64,000 bases of DNA from Ascoidea rubescens DSM 1968 (GCF_001661345.1 NW_017962917.1:682001-746000), one strand, 5' to 3'; shown: positions 51,076 to 61,413, counted from the first letter of the stretch. Numbers and translations are program-made. The notes: generated from the sequence alone by a model not told the origin.

Positions 51076-52949
51076 GGATATCCTTATTTCTCTTTTTATA
51101 ATCTTTTGGTTATTTCGTAAGTAATATATTGTTCAAAATTTACCCAATACTATTGGATAGCGTTTAAGATATATTGAGCCAATATTTATGTGAGGGAAAC
51201 TGCAGTAAATATTCTCCACCAGTGCCACAACAGAAACATGCAGGCACCCTGCAGCTGTCCATTACCACAGCTGTGGGCTCTGTTGGACCACAGTTAAAAT
51301 GAGTTGCTGTGATGGAATGATTTCAACAGAGAGCAAGACTGAGACTGGAACTGACCAACACTGTGCTTTACAAACAGATATCTGGGCTCTTTCCTGTACA
51401 TAAAGCATTCAATAAGTATACAAAGACTCTTGAACGAGATATGGTTCAGCTCAGACCGTGCAAACTAAAAAGATAATGTAAATTTCATAAATATTTACAC
51501 GTTTGTCAATGATACCTTGTTTACTTTTGAACTTATCGTTGCACCGATTCTATCTGTTGATATGATCTACAAATCTTATTTACCAATCCCATCTACTAGA
51601 ACAATGCCGGCTTTTCTGTTGATAAAACACAACACAATTGAAACATGACTATTTTTTAAAATGCGCAGGATCAATTTGCCGGATGATGACCAATCAAATC
51701 GCAAAATCAACAGAAATAACAGGACACCCGACAGCAGCTCCACCAACAAAATAGGGCAAACACTTTCCCAAATCCAGGTTCAACACCAAAGCAACATCCA
51801 ACCCCATCCAGGCCCAGTCCAAATCGGCAGCCCGGTGGAGCTGATCTTATTTCTTTTTCGGTGAAGGAAGGACACCAACAGCGGTTGTTCTCATCGGCTT
51901 CAGCAGAAGACAAGATATCGGCAGCGGTATCTGAACTTTGTAGGCCGCTGCCTCCAAGAAAACAGAATAATAGAGCCCTATATCCTAATTAGTCTTTTTT
52001 ATGGCTTTGGATGATTCAAATCCCGTGCTAGTTCCCTTCTGCTTTGGTGACCTGCCTGTTAGTTTCTGCGCATATATGCATATGCGCAAAACCGTTTGAA
52101 CTTATTCGCATTAGCACACATTAATCATCAAATAATTTTCCTTTTCAGAGTGCTCTTATCTGTTCTTTCATCAAAAACACAACAAAATAAGCTGTTATTA
52201 CTGTGTTCATCGATGAAGCAGTGTTTGATCCGTGGAAAAGTCTGTTCATCTTTTTCCAGCTTTATCTTGATGATCTTTCTGGGTTTTGCTGCGATTGCTT
52301 CATACTTTGTTATTCACTCACCGGCATATTTTCCTTTTGATGTTTAAAGTATCGAAATTGGCGCTTGAGTAAAACACCACATCTCACACATGGCTCGAAA
52401 TTATTCATTTCCAACTGACTTCATGACAAAAAAGCGCAATAAGTAAAGTGAAGTGTTCAATTTTAGTTATTCTAAACAAGTCAAGGGAATTTGAAGCTTA
52501 AAACAAAGCTATTATTGTTAATTAGGCGCAGTATTTATAAACACCAATCTCCCTTCGGCAGCCCAATAACCACTATTTGTTTCTCAGTAAAAAACTTTTT
52601 GCACTAGTACTGAATCATTTCAAAAAGCTTAAATATATAAAAGCTTTATAAACAAAGATTCTTCCATTTGAACTTGGTTTGATCTATCTTTATTTCATTT
52701 CATTTCATTTTGGCTGATCTAATCTTTTGAAGAGTTTGTTTTCACCATTGGACGTTATAACCAACTTAATCTAAACTAAACTGATTCTTTTTAATTGCTG
52801 TTAATTAAATAGATATAATATAATTAATAAAATTTTATTTGGACAATTATTTTTATTAGTAGTTTACTAATTAATCAATTAGCCTATTCGTTAATTAATT
52901 AATACAATAAAGTAATAAAAGCACAAAAAAATCACTAAATAAAAAAACT
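51076..52949. other. long intergenic region with a palindromic element
   Basis: 1.87 kb between divergent genes. A GC-richer section at 51660-51970 contains a 67-codon frame from ATG 51661 (MRRINLPDDDQSNRKINRNN) without family resemblance. A 44-codon frame from ATG 52213 has one hydrophobic span (FILMIFLGFAAIASYFVI) and could be a small membrane protein, but I cannot support it. The 52068 palindrome is listed separately. The last 250 bp before the GTPase gene are very AT-rich. Confidence 0.45.
52068..52087. repeat. 8-bp inverted repeat with 4-bp centre
   Basis: GCGCATAT, centre ATGC, then ATATGCGC. This is a perfect 8-bp dyad in an AT-rich region, the size of a dimeric transcription-factor site. 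Confidence 0.6.
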
Positions 52950-54842
52950 ATGGATTTTTCTATCTTTGACCAAGATTCTTCTTATTTTCAAAACAAACAA
53001 TTAATGCAATTCAAAAAATTTCAAAAAAAAACCTCTGATAAAAACATTACAAATTACATCAAAATTGAAAAATTGTCAAAATCTCAATTAATAAACAAAA
53101 ACTCCAATTTAAATTACTCAAACAATAATGATTATAATGATTACACAGATGAAATTAATCTTCATCAAATTAAAAATTATGATAACCCATTGAGATTTGC
53201 TTTGTTAGGTTCAAACAATGTTGGTAAATCAACTTTTACAATAAAAGTATCAAATCCTTTTAATTTTAGAGAGGTTTATTATCCAACTTTAAACAATAAC
53301 TCAATTTTATTTAATTTTAAACCATCACTAATCAAATCAAAATTTATCTTGAACGAAAATCTATCTGATAATGATCTTAACATTTTAAAGGATTTAGTTT
53401 TAAAAAATAAATTAGTTAAAAATCAAAATTTCGATTTAAAATTATCCAAAAATATTCTAAATTCAATCTCAAAAAACTCCATCATTAGCAACATCAATAA
53501 AGACAAGAATAAAAACAAGAGCAAAAATAAAAAAATATTTTCGATTTTTAAGGAATTGAAATCCAAATTAAATGATAATCCCTATTATGATTGTCATTTT
53601 ATCAATAACATTAACAGCAATAATGCTTCAATTGAAGATAACATAAACATCAAATACAAAGACTTATTATCGATATTAGGCATTAAAGATGATCGCTCGT
53701 TATCAGTCTTTGAGGAAAATAATAAACTATTATTTTTTTCTTTAGCATCAAATCCACTATTGTCAAGCAATATAAGGAGAATAACTAATTTTACTCAAAA
53801 TGATTACTGCAATGGCCTCTCAAGTGTAGTCTCAAACAGAACACTTACACAATTCAATTCTAATTTAACCGCAACACCATCGTTATTGTCATCCTCCAGT
53901 TCATCTATTTACAGCGAATTTTCTGCAAATTCAAATTTAGATTTAAATTCAGATAAAAATTTAGCTTGTATTGGCGAGTATAATAATAATTTTAATGTTA
54001 TTGATGATAATAGTAACAACAATCATAATCCACCAGAAATATCACCAATTTTTGTTGAATTAATTGACACGCCAGGTTTTCAACCCGTTAATATAATTCC
54101 ATTTCTTGAATTATCATTGAACACCAGGCTAAGTGAAAACCAGCTAGGAAACTTGATAGATGGTTCAATGAGAACCAACATCACACAGCAGAGTTTAATC
54201 ATCGGATCAGGATTGGGTGAATTGAATGGAAAAATCGATGGGTATATTCTTATGTATAGCTGTGTTCCCCATTTAAACAATGATGAACCTCCAAGTTATG
54301 AGAATGTTGTTGGTTCTGAGAGTAATAAAGGCAATAATAGCGACAAAAATGATATGGCCAATTCGTTAAAGGCATTAGGGGTAATTCGAGATACTATTGT
54401 TGAAGCGTGGATTGAGTTTTTAGTATACCAAGAGAAAACTAACAAGATAGTTGAGGGGGATATCTTTTCATTATCATATACTTTGAAACAACTTTGGAAG
54501 AATGAGCAACTAGAAGAACATGAGAAAAAAATGAGTAAAAAACTTCATTCTAAATATGACGCTGAAAACTTGAGGAACAGTCCAAGTGAATTTGAAAAAT
54601 TAAAGGATAGAATTATTCGTAATTATTTTTTGCCCCCAATTATGATTATCTGCAGTAATATTGAGAATAAGAAAATGAGTCCAGTTTTGGTTGAAGAAGG
54701 AAAAAAAATAGCCAAAGATTGGAATTGCAGTTTTATTACAATTGATAGTTCAATTGGATATGGGGTCGAAGAAGCATTGAGTTTGATGATCCGAGATTCC
54801 ATAGAGAATAAGAAGTTGAAAAGAGGTAATAAAAAACATTAG
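52950..54842 (+). CDS. Ras-like GTPase-domain protein with a large insertion
   Basis: The 630-residue protein has a P-loop GTPase core. G1 is LLGSNNVGKST near residues 86-96, G3 is ELIDTPGFQP near 369-378, and a hydrophobic strand IDGYILMYSC follows. A degenerate G4 (IICSNIENKK near 565) stands where NKxD would be, and FITIDSS near 588 is at the G5 position. In Ras proteins G1 and G3 lie about 45 residues apart. Here about 270 residues intervene, mostly Asn/Lys/Ser-rich. With no canonical NKxD, guanine specificity is uncertain and the protein may be a pseudo-GTPase. No prenylation box is present at the C-terminus. I do not recognise an orthologue. Some yeast Ras-like proteins have similar inserts, so an inserted small GTPase is the best description. 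Confidence 0.6.
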   Translation: MDFSIFDQDSSYFQNKQLMQFKKFQKKTSDKNITNYIKIEKLSKSQLINKNSNLNYSNNNDYNDYTDEINLHQIKNYDNPLRFALLGSNNVGKSTFTIKVSNPFNFREVYYPTLNNNSILFNFKPSLIKSKFILNENLSDNDLNILKDLVLKNKLVKNQNFDLKLSKNILNSISKNSIISNINKDKNKNKSKNKKIFSIFKELKSKLNDNPYYDCHFINNINSNNASIEDNINIKYKDLLSILGIKDDRSLSVFEENNKLLFFSLASNPLLSSNIRRITNFTQNDYCNGLSSVVSNRTLTQFNSNLTATPSLLSSSSSSIYSEFSANSNLDLNSDKNLACIGEYNNNFNVIDDNSNNNHNPPEISPIFVELIDTPGFQPVNIIPFLELSLNTRLSENQLGNLIDGSMRTNITQQSLIIGSGLGELNGKIDGYILMYSCVPHLNNDEPPSYENVVGSESNKGNNSDKNDMANSLKALGVIRDTIVEAWIEFLVYQEKTNKIVEGDIFSLSYTLKQLWKNEQLEEHEKKMSKKLHSKYDAENLRNSPSEFEKLKDRIIRNYFLPPIMIICSNIENKKMSPVLVEEGKKIAKDWNCSFITIDSSIGYGVEEALSLMIRDSIENKKLKRGNKKH

Positions 54843-55480
54843 AAGGAGAGTTTAAAGAGTGTATTTTAATTAGAGGTGATCAAGAGATGTTTTGGACATT
54901 CTTTTTATTAATTATTTTTATTTTTAAATTATTTTTAATCATTTCAAGGTGGTTGGAAGTGACAGGGGAGAGATGGTGTATTATTTTTATTAATTTCTAT
55001 TTTCATTAATTTTTATTTTCATTAATTTTTATTTTTATTTTCATTTCATATATACTCAATTAATATATAGTATTATGAGACGGAATCCGAGTAATAATTG
55101 ATAAGTATATTTAATATTTTTGGTATATTAAATATAATGGGATTGAAGTATTGAAAGTAAGTAGTAGAGTAGAAGTGATAAAACATATATAAACTAGGAA
55201 GAAGGAAGATATAGATGAAAAGTAAAAAATAAATAACAAAGAACAGAGAGAAATTTTCCAAATGAATTTTGTGTATATGTAAAATTAAACAATAAAAAAG
55301 AAAAGAAAAAGATCTAAAGCGAAAATATAATTATTAAAAGTGAAGAGTCAAGAGTGAAGAAGAAAAGCAAGATATATAATTGAAACTGATGGGTGAAAAG
55401 AAGAGCGAGAAGTAGAGATGAAAAGAGATAATAAGACAGCGAAAGCATATTTTGGAGGGGAGGTTATGTTTTGATTTCAT
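54843..55480. other. intergenic AT-rich region
   Basis: 638 bp at the 3' ends of two convergent genes. It has ATTTTTATT-type repeats at about 54980-55045, then purine-rich DNA. No gene is seen. Confidence 0.5.
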
Positions 55481-56524
55481 TTAAATTGATTTTTCTTTTA
55501 ATTTGTGAATAACTTTACAATCAACAACTTCATAGTCTTTGTAAATACCAAAGAGATAGGCGAATCTGGTTACTATTAAATCGATGGCCATTTTGATGCT
55601 ATCTCTTGCCAAATCGACTTTTGAACCGCTGACTTCATGCCATGATATGGGAACTTCTTCGATGGGGATCTTCTTATGGTTTGCTATCATTAGTATTTCG
55701 ACATCGAAGATGAATCTTTCATTGTGCATGTAGGGAAAGATTTGTTGAATGGCAGCTTTGTTGAATAGTTTGAAACCGCACTGAGAGTCCTTGACGTTTC
55801 TAATACCAAAGATGAAGAGAATTGAGTGGAATGAAAGCATCAAAAAGCTGCGGATGAGAGATCTTTTGACGACTGAGTGGTTGTTGTTTTTTTCATACAA
55901 TTGGGCTCTTGAACCAACAGCAACAACAGGGACTTGTTGTGATTTTGGAGATTGGTGTTTTTCGATAGCAGTGATTAGTTTTGATATATCAGAGAATTTT
56001 GAAGCGCCATCAGCGTCAGCGAAAATTGAGTATTTTCCTCTAGTGTACTGTAAGCCATGGGTGACAGCACCACCTTTTCCTCTGTTTTTGATCAATTTTA
56101 TGATTCTAATCTGGTCTGGCTTGAGGCTGTATAAGTTTTCAGATAGATCTAGAATGAAATTTGAGGTGCCATCAGTTGAACCATCATCGACGATTAAGAT
56201 TTCAAAAGCATCGTCGCCATATTTTTCTTTCAAAAAGGATGTTGAATCATCTAGCATTGGTTTGATTCTGTTGATTTCATTGTAGCAAGGTATGACGAGA
56301 GAGATAAGGATATTTGACTTTGGATCGTAATTTGAGTTTTTCAAGGGCAAAGGTTTTAGATCTGAATAAACTGATTTTTCTGCAGTCAATGTTGTGTAAT
56401 AAATTTCGTCTTCGTGTAAAGGCCTTGGATTGTGAGAGAAGATTAGGACAACCAAGTAAACTGAGATAAAAGCTAGAATAAACAACCAGACAAAGAGCGA
56501 TACGATGGAGATTAAAATATACAT
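55481..56524 (-). CDS. ALG5: ALG5, dolichyl-phosphate beta-glucosyltransferase
   Basis: From ATG 56524 the protein has 347 residues. It begins with one membrane anchor (YILISIVSLFVWLFILAF), as Alg5 does. The longer upstream extension of the frame runs through GC-rich DNA and looks fortuitous. The GT2 glycosyltransferase fold is clear: SLVIPCYNEINRIKPML, IVDDGSTDGTSNFIL, NRGKGGAVTHGLQYTRG and the metal-binding FADADGASKF. Later blocks are VAVGSRAQLYE and NVKDSQCGFKLFNKAA. Alg5 transfers glucose from UDP-glucose to dolichyl phosphate on the cytosolic face of the ER, supplying Alg6, Alg8 and Alg10 in N-glycan assembly. Length agrees with S. cerevisiae Alg5 (334). DSC2 lies upstream in the same orientation. 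Confidence 0.94.
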   Translation of the reverse strand: MYILISIVSLFVWLFILAFISVYLVVLIFSHNPRPLHEDEIYYTTLTAEKSVYSDLKPLPLKNSNYDPKSNILISLVIPCYNEINRIKPMLDDSTSFLKEKYGDDAFEILIVDDGSTDGTSNFILDLSENLYSLKPDQIRIIKLIKNRGKGGAVTHGLQYTRGKYSIFADADGASKFSDISKLITAIEKHQSPKSQQVPVVAVGSRAQLYEKNNNHSVVKRSLIRSFLMLSFHSILFIFGIRNVKDSQCGFKLFNKAAIQQIFPYMHNERFIFDVEILMIANHKKIPIEEVPISWHEVSGSKVDLARDSIKMAIDLIVTRFAYLFGIYKDYEVVDCKVIHKLKEKSI

Positions 56525-56639
56525 TTTCAAACTAGTCTTAAATGGGTGATGTGAAGTGGTATAGACTAGTAGAAGTAACGAGAATTGAAGAAGAAAAAAG
56601 GGAAATTGTAGGTGAATATAAAAAACAGGCTTGTTGGCA

Positions 56640-57085
56640 TTTACACTAGACCATAGACAATTCTCAGAAGCAGCGAAACGAGAGAAACAGACCTTTGCAA
56701 TGAGAGGAAAGCGAGAAGCACAGGCCTCACGATGCGATGAACAGCTATGGAGAACGACCGCAAAACAGCTACGTGACAAAAGTCAGCGCGGGAGGATGCA
56801 AAGACCGCTGGTAGACGCAGACTCAGCGTCGGAAAGCGTCGAGAAACTGCGTGCCGAGGGGTCTGACCGGCTCGTCGTTGGGGTCGAGGTCTGTGGAGGA
56901 GTCGTTTGTGGCGGCGGGGCTGGTGGCAGGGGGCAAGCACTTTTTGGGACCTTTCTGGAAGAGGCGGTGGAGGAGGGAGAAGGAGCAGTTTTTACCTGGG
57001 AAAATGTCGTTGAAAACGAGGGAGCAGAGGAGCCAGCCCATGAAACTCGGTTTCAAGCTTTTGAAGCCCTCTGAGAGCGCCAACT
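56640..57085. other. GC-rich island across the DSC2 3' end and ALG5 upstream region
   Basis: Composition switches to GC-rich over about 440 bp covering the last 85 codons of DSC2 and the region before ALG5. The island resembles those at 16.3, 29.4 and 33.2 kb, but here half of it is coding. Confidence 0.5.
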
Positions 57086-57761
57086 GGATCGCTAGCACAT
57101 AAACAAAGATCTTGTCATTGAGCACGAACTTGTACCTGTCGTTGTCGTCAGTAAATCCATTACTGGTGGGATTGGTGGTGGTGTTGGGAGACTCCTTGGT
57201 GCTCTTGTTTTTGGTCGAGAGCTGGATCTCGAACTTGTAGATGGTGGGGATCAATTCATTGTAGAGATATAGCAAGCCAAAGAGGACACTGAAGGGGCCT
57301 GAGGCTAGGTCGTTGATTAAGCAATTGAGAAAGTTCAATACAACATGGAGATAATTATTATTAGTGGCAGTGCTGTTCTCAATATTGACATTTAAAAAGC
57401 CCAATAGCAAAAAGTTGATTAGGAAGTTTAGTATGAATAAATACAAAAAGTTGTAGATTAAAACCAATAGGATCAATTTCAAGTAGGTATAACTTGATAG
57501 GAATTTTTCTAGATTTTTGAAATTGTAAAATAGAATTGAAGAGACCAATACCTGGGACTCGTTTAAAAAGAAAAACTGATGGAAAATCAATTTTTGTAGA
57601 TATTGCTTGTATATTTTCAAAAAAGGATTAAATCTTATAATGAAAAAGTACTTGTAGTTTGTAATTGAGATAAGGATGGGAAATATGATGTTGATCAACA
57701 AGAGGTATTTCGTGACCGATGTGTTTTTGAATCCCTTGACAATAGAAATTGGAGGAGCCAT
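56823..57761 (-). CDS. DSC2: DSC2-like rhomboid-fold subunit of the Dsc ubiquitin ligase
   Basis: The 312-residue membrane protein has the UBAC2/Dsc2 pattern. An N-terminal segment (GFKNTSVTKYLLLINIIFPI), a Gln in the YLQKLIFHQFFFLNESQVLV block, and VSSILFYNFKNLEKFLSSYT are followed by further hydrophobic spans, about five or six in all. This matches rhomboid pseudoproteases that act in the Dsc E3 complex (with Tul1), which degrades orphan or misplaced membrane proteins at the Golgi, endosome and vacuole. A hydrophilic Asn/Thr loop lies near residues 185-205. No UBA domain is visible at the C-terminus, which is charged and encoded by GC-rich DNA. The gene is divergent from the gluconokinase gene, about 260 bp away. 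Confidence 0.65.
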   Translation of the reverse strand: MAPPISIVKGFKNTSVTKYLLLINIIFPILISITNYKYFFIIRFNPFLKIYKQYLQKLIFHQFFFLNESQVLVSSILFYNFKNLEKFLSSYTYLKLILLVLIYNFLYLFILNFLINFLLLGFLNVNIENSTATNNNYLHVVLNFLNCLINDLASGPFSVLFGLLYLYNELIPTIYKFEIQLSTKNKSTKESPNTTTNPTSNGFTDDNDRYKFVLNDKIFVYVLAIQLALSEGFKSLKPSFMGWLLCSLVFNDIFPGKNCSFSLLHRLFQKGPKKCLPPATSPAATNDSSTDLDPNDEPVRPLGTQFLDAFRR

Positions 57762-58023
57762 TGTTGCATCAATCTAATATAATAAACTATATCTAAGATA
57801 ATCAAAATGATAAATATATTCAGTATTTTCAAATCACAATCAAATGATGAGAAGAACAAAAAACCATCAGTGCGGGTGACCTTATTCTGCTTGCGGTTTC
57901 TTTGCCTTCGTTTTCTATTTTCATGAATGTGTGTTTTCACCCAACTTTATCAACGAGCAAAAATAAATCATAAAAAAGAGAGAAAAAGAACAAAAGAACA
58001 GAATAAATGAAAAAAATGAAAAA

Positions 58024-58602
58024 ATGAAGGAATATAAGAAAACTATAATTATTTCCGGAGCTTCAGGATGTGGGAAGTCTTCTGTTGCATTAGAACTATA
58101 TTCACAAATAAACCAATTCGATCTCCTACACCAAAAACTAGTTACTAAATTCATCGAGGGCGATGACTTGCATTCAATGGGAAATATAAGAAAAATGAGC
58201 AGCGGAATTCCATTGAACGATGAAGATCGAATCAAATGGTTAAAGTTGATTTACAAGACAATTTATGAGTCCGACGCAAATTTAAACATCGCTACATGTT
58301 CGTTGTTGAAAAAAAAGTATCGGGACTTTATTATTGGTGAAAAGAGAAAAAGAAATTCAAATAATATTGACATTTTTTTTCTTTATTGTGATTACGAAAA
58401 AACAGTTAAAAGAGTTCAAAATAGATCAAACCACTTTATGAAGGAAAACATGTTGAGGTCTCAGTTTGATATTCTAGAGTTGCCAAATGAAGACGACGAA
58501 CAATACTGTCATGTTATCAATGTGAACAACAAAACCATTCAACAAATTGTCAATGAAATACACAGAAAAATATTGCCCAGTGCTGTGGAACAGAGCACGT
58601 GA
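58024..58602 (+). CDS. gluconokinase (YDR248C-like)
   Basis: The 192-residue protein has the GntK/gluconokinase pattern. A Walker A loop (IISGASGCGKSSVALEL) is followed by FIEGDDLHSMGNIRKMSSG, IPLNDEDRIKWL, ATCSLLKKKYRDFI, NHFMKENMLRSQFDILELP and a C-terminal helix. It phosphorylates gluconate with ATP to 6-phosphogluconate, feeding the pentose phosphate pathway in the cytosol. Length is normal. The family's usual serine in the Cys-Ser-Ala-Leu-Lys-Lys stretch is kept, while the next residue is Leu. The stop codon overlaps a CACGTG sequence. A tRNA-Ile gene lies 117 bp downstream on the other strand. Confidence 0.9.
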   Translation: MKEYKKTIIISGASGCGKSSVALELYSQINQFDLLHQKLVTKFIEGDDLHSMGNIRKMSSGIPLNDEDRIKWLKLIYKTIYESDANLNIATCSLLKKKYRDFIIGEKRKRNSNNIDIFFLYCDYEKTVKRVQNRSNHFMKENMLRSQFDILELPNEDDEQYCHVINVNNKTIQQIVNEIHRKILPSAVEQST

Positions 58603-58703
58603 CACAAAAGAAGGAAAAAATGTGGAGATCGGGTGTTCGACTCACTCAGGAGATTTGTTTGAATTTAAAGCACATCATTTCACGTGATATATGACTGCGT
58701 AGC

Positions 58704-58708
58704 AAAAA
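58704..58708 (-). terminator. pol III terminator of tRNA-Ile
   Basis: Five T residues in the transcript sense, 11 nt after the tRNA 3' end. Confidence 0.6.
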
Positions 58709-58718
58709 GAAAGGTATT

Positions 58719-58834
58719 TGCTCCAGGAGGGGATCGAACCCACGACCGTCGCGTTACTTAACGGACCGTGACATTGTGATAAACGTCTTTGAACGATTAT
58801 AAGCACGAAGCGCTTACCTCTGCGCCACAAGAGC
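58719..58834 (-). tRNA. tRNA-Ile(UAU) with a 43-nt intron
   Basis: The cloverleaf has acceptor GCTCTTG/CTGGAGC with discriminator A, D arm GCGC/GCGC, anticodon loop CTTATAA giving anticodon UAU, and T arm GTGGG with TTCGATC. The intron (58755-58797) follows position 37, the canonical site, as in yeast tRNA-Ile(UAU) genes. One T-stem pair (T50-T64) is mismatched. An A5 run at 58704-58708 gives the pol III terminator (TTTTT in the transcript sense). Confidence 0.9.
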
Positions 58835-59155
58835 AAATCCTTTACTTTGAGTGCCCTGTGCTTATCACAATTTTTGTCCCGGAACTGCATATCCGTTAAC
58901 CATCGTAGTGGTTTGCAACATCACGTGGCTGCTGCTTTCTCCCTTCCTCTCTCTGTTCCATCCCTTAACTTCTCTTATAAAGTGCTCCCTTCCTCTTCGA
59001 AAGTCTTCAGTCTCCTCTCAAACCTTTTACGTTTATTCTTTTTGCTGTTTTCTTGAATCTCTTCGCTCTTCTCTTTTATTTGTCCTTTTTTCTTTTTTCT
59101 TTTTTTTTCCTCTGAATCTCTAGCCCCATTTTTCCCGTTTTGTTTCAGCCCAACA

Positions 59156-60205
59156 ATGAACTACTACAGCATCAACAACAACAGTCTCAACAACAACAAT
59201 CTCAACAATAACATTAATATGAACAATATTAATACAGCTAATTATTACTCAAACAACTCGAATTACTACAACAATATGCCTCAGATAAATAGTAACACCT
59301 CTAACAGTATTAATACTAAGAATCTATACAATAACCCCCAATTTTCTAACTCCCCTCCGGTTTTTTCCAATCAACAAATCTATACCAACAATAACAATAG
59401 TTATAATTATAACAACAAAAGCAACAATGTAAATATATCTCAATCAACTAACAACATCAATATTATTAGTAACAATAATGCTGTTATCTCTACTGCTACT
59501 ACTAATACTAGCGATTACTCTTCTCCAAACTCTTCAATATCTTCCTTATACTCCACCTCATCAAACGTTTCCAACGCTTCCAATGTTTCTAACGGCTCAA
59601 ATTCCTCTTCCTCTTCCGCCTCTTCTACTTCTTCTTTTACCTCTTTTTATAAAAATTTAAATTTGATGTCAAACTCAAGAGAAAAATTCTTGTCTTCCAA
59701 GGGTTTTGATTTAGAAGATGACTTTGAATACTACCCCAACTCAAATTCAACTTCAATCCCTTTTCAAAATAACTTTAATAACTCCTTTAATGATGATTCA
59801 TTTAATTTATTATACTTCAATTCAATCTTAAATTCAATTCAAGATTCCAACTCCACTTCAAGCTCAAATTTGAATTCCTTATCAACTCTACAAATCTCAA
59901 ATAATTCATCTCCAAACCACTCTCCAAATCATTCCTCAATTAATCCTATAATTCAATCAACTCCAATTAATAATAACAATAACAATAACAATAACTCAAC
60001 CTCAAGTTATCATAAATTTAATCCCTACACTTCAACAACTTTCTCTCCCCACACATCTCCAAATAATTTATCAAACAAAATCTCTAACAAATTACCAACA
60101 AAAAAAAACTTCTCAACTTCTCCAACTCCAAGATCAAAAAAAATTATAGATATTATCAACCCATTAACTGGCCTAATCATTTCCTCAAATCAATCCAACC
60201 ATTGA
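59156..60205 (+). CDS. Asn/Ser-rich low-complexity protein
   Basis: The 349-residue protein is made almost wholly of Asn, Ser, Thr and Pro. Only two segments look conserved: LMSNSREKFLSSKGFDLEDD near residue 175, and the C-terminal SPTPRSKKIIDIINPLTG near 325-340, which resembles short linear motifs found near the ends of fungal RNA-binding or translation-linked proteins. I do not assign a function. The gene begins at ATG 59156 after a pyrimidine-rich leader and a CACGTG site 230 bp upstream. The continuous 350-codon frame and normal start support a real gene. Confidence 0.5.
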   Translation: MNYYSINNNSLNNNNLNNNINMNNINTANYYSNNSNYYNNMPQINSNTSNSINTKNLYNNPQFSNSPPVFSNQQIYTNNNNSYNYNNKSNNVNISQSTNNINIISNNNAVISTATTNTSDYSSPNSSISSLYSTSSNVSNASNVSNGSNSSSSSASSTSSFTSFYKNLNLMSNSREKFLSSKGFDLEDDFEYYPNSNSTSIPFQNNFNNSFNDDSFNLLYFNSILNSIQDSNSTSSSNLNSLSTLQISNNSSPNHSPNHSSINPIIQSTPINNNNNNNNNSTSSYHKFNPYTSTTFSPHTSPNNLSNKISNKLPTKKNFSTSPTPRSKKIIDIINPLTGLIISSNQSNH

Positions 60206-61332
60206 CCCATTGACCCTATTTAATTATTAAATGTTTTAAACAGAGACTATAAATATACAAGAATAAAAGAATAAAACATTCAATCTAATAAAATCGTCTC
60301 TTTCTACTTCTCTTTCACTATCTTTTTTATCCTTAACTGTTTTTTATTGTCTTGTCCCTTTTCTTACTACTTGATTTTTTTTGACTGCGGAGCTTGAAGT
60401 TGATATTTGGAAATTTGGAACTTGGAATTTTGTTATTAAAAAATTAAATTTTATAATGATTTAAAGGTAAATATTAATATCAATTAAAAAACAAAAGAAA
60501 AAAAAATAAAATTAATAAAAAAAAAATCTGTGAACATGAATTAATTCTTTAATTGATTATACTTCTAATCTTGTCTTAATTGTATATCTGTTTTATTGTA
60601 TTCATCTTTATATCTATAGCTATATCTCTATATCATTATCATTATCTCTTATATTTTTATTTTCTTTATATTTATCTCTTTCGTTTTTTTCATCTTCATT
60701 TTTTCATTATAGATTGTTATTTTGTTTTGATTTTCTTAATTTCAAAATTCTTCTTCACTTTCATCTTCATCCTCATTTTATTTTCTTATTTTCTTATTTT
60801 CTTATTTTCTTATTTTCTTACTTTCTTTTTCTTTTTCTCTTATGTTATTTGTTATTTAATTCCCTTTGTGATAGAAAGCTGATTTTTTAATGATTACCTT
60901 TAATTTTTTTTTCCCCTTTTTCTTTTTCTTTTATTCTCATTATATTAATATTCTCTGTTTAAATATCTTCCCTTATCCTTTTATCTCTGAATCATTTTTT
61001 GTACTGTTTTCTTTTTTTTTTTTTCATAATCCCATTTTGATTTTAATTCTTCAATTTTTTTTTCTTTTTTAATTTAATTATTTTGTTAGCCAAGAAAAAA
61101 AAAAAGAAGTCTTTATTTATTTATTAAAATATATTAATATTTTGTTTTTGTTTTTGTTTTGTGTGTTTGTTTTTCATTTGATTGATGCCATTATTGTTTT
61201 TTTATAATTATTATTGAATTATTTATGGGGTAATAATTCATCATAATTTTTTTATTTAAATTTATTATATTTATTTTACTATATCTATTTTATATATATC
61301 TCTACTATGTTGATTTGTCTATTTAATTACAC

Positions 61333-61413
61333 CTACTCTCTGATACTGATTGTCTATTGAATGGATTTGCATATTGGTATGCAAAGACGTGCGCATTATA
61401 CTACAGAGAGTAG
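61333..61413. repeat. nested inverted repeat beside tRNA-Ala
   Basis: Outer arms CTACTCTCTG (61333-61342) and CAGAGAGTAG (61404-61413) are perfectly complementary. Inside them TTTGCATA (61366-61373) and TATGCAAA (61378-61385) form a second perfect hairpin with a TTGG loop. The element is 81 bp long and starts 13 bp beyond the tRNA-Ala terminator run. Confidence 0.7.

Larger units (their letters stand above)
58596..58927. promoter_or_regulatory. three CACGTG E-boxes around tRNA-Ile
   Basis: CACGTG occurs at 58596-58601 (overlapping the gluconokinase stop), at 58681-58686 (as TCACGTGA) and at 58922-58927. The middle copy is a full RTCACRTG-like Cbf1 site. Two sites lie between or beside the flanking genes and one lies upstream of the next protein gene. 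Confidence 0.5.

Noticed and set aside
56525-56779. N-terminal 85-codon extension of ALG5
   Set aside because: The Alg5 family begins at the membrane anchor. The extension lies in GC-rich DNA and is Ser/Cys-rich without similarity to Alg5.
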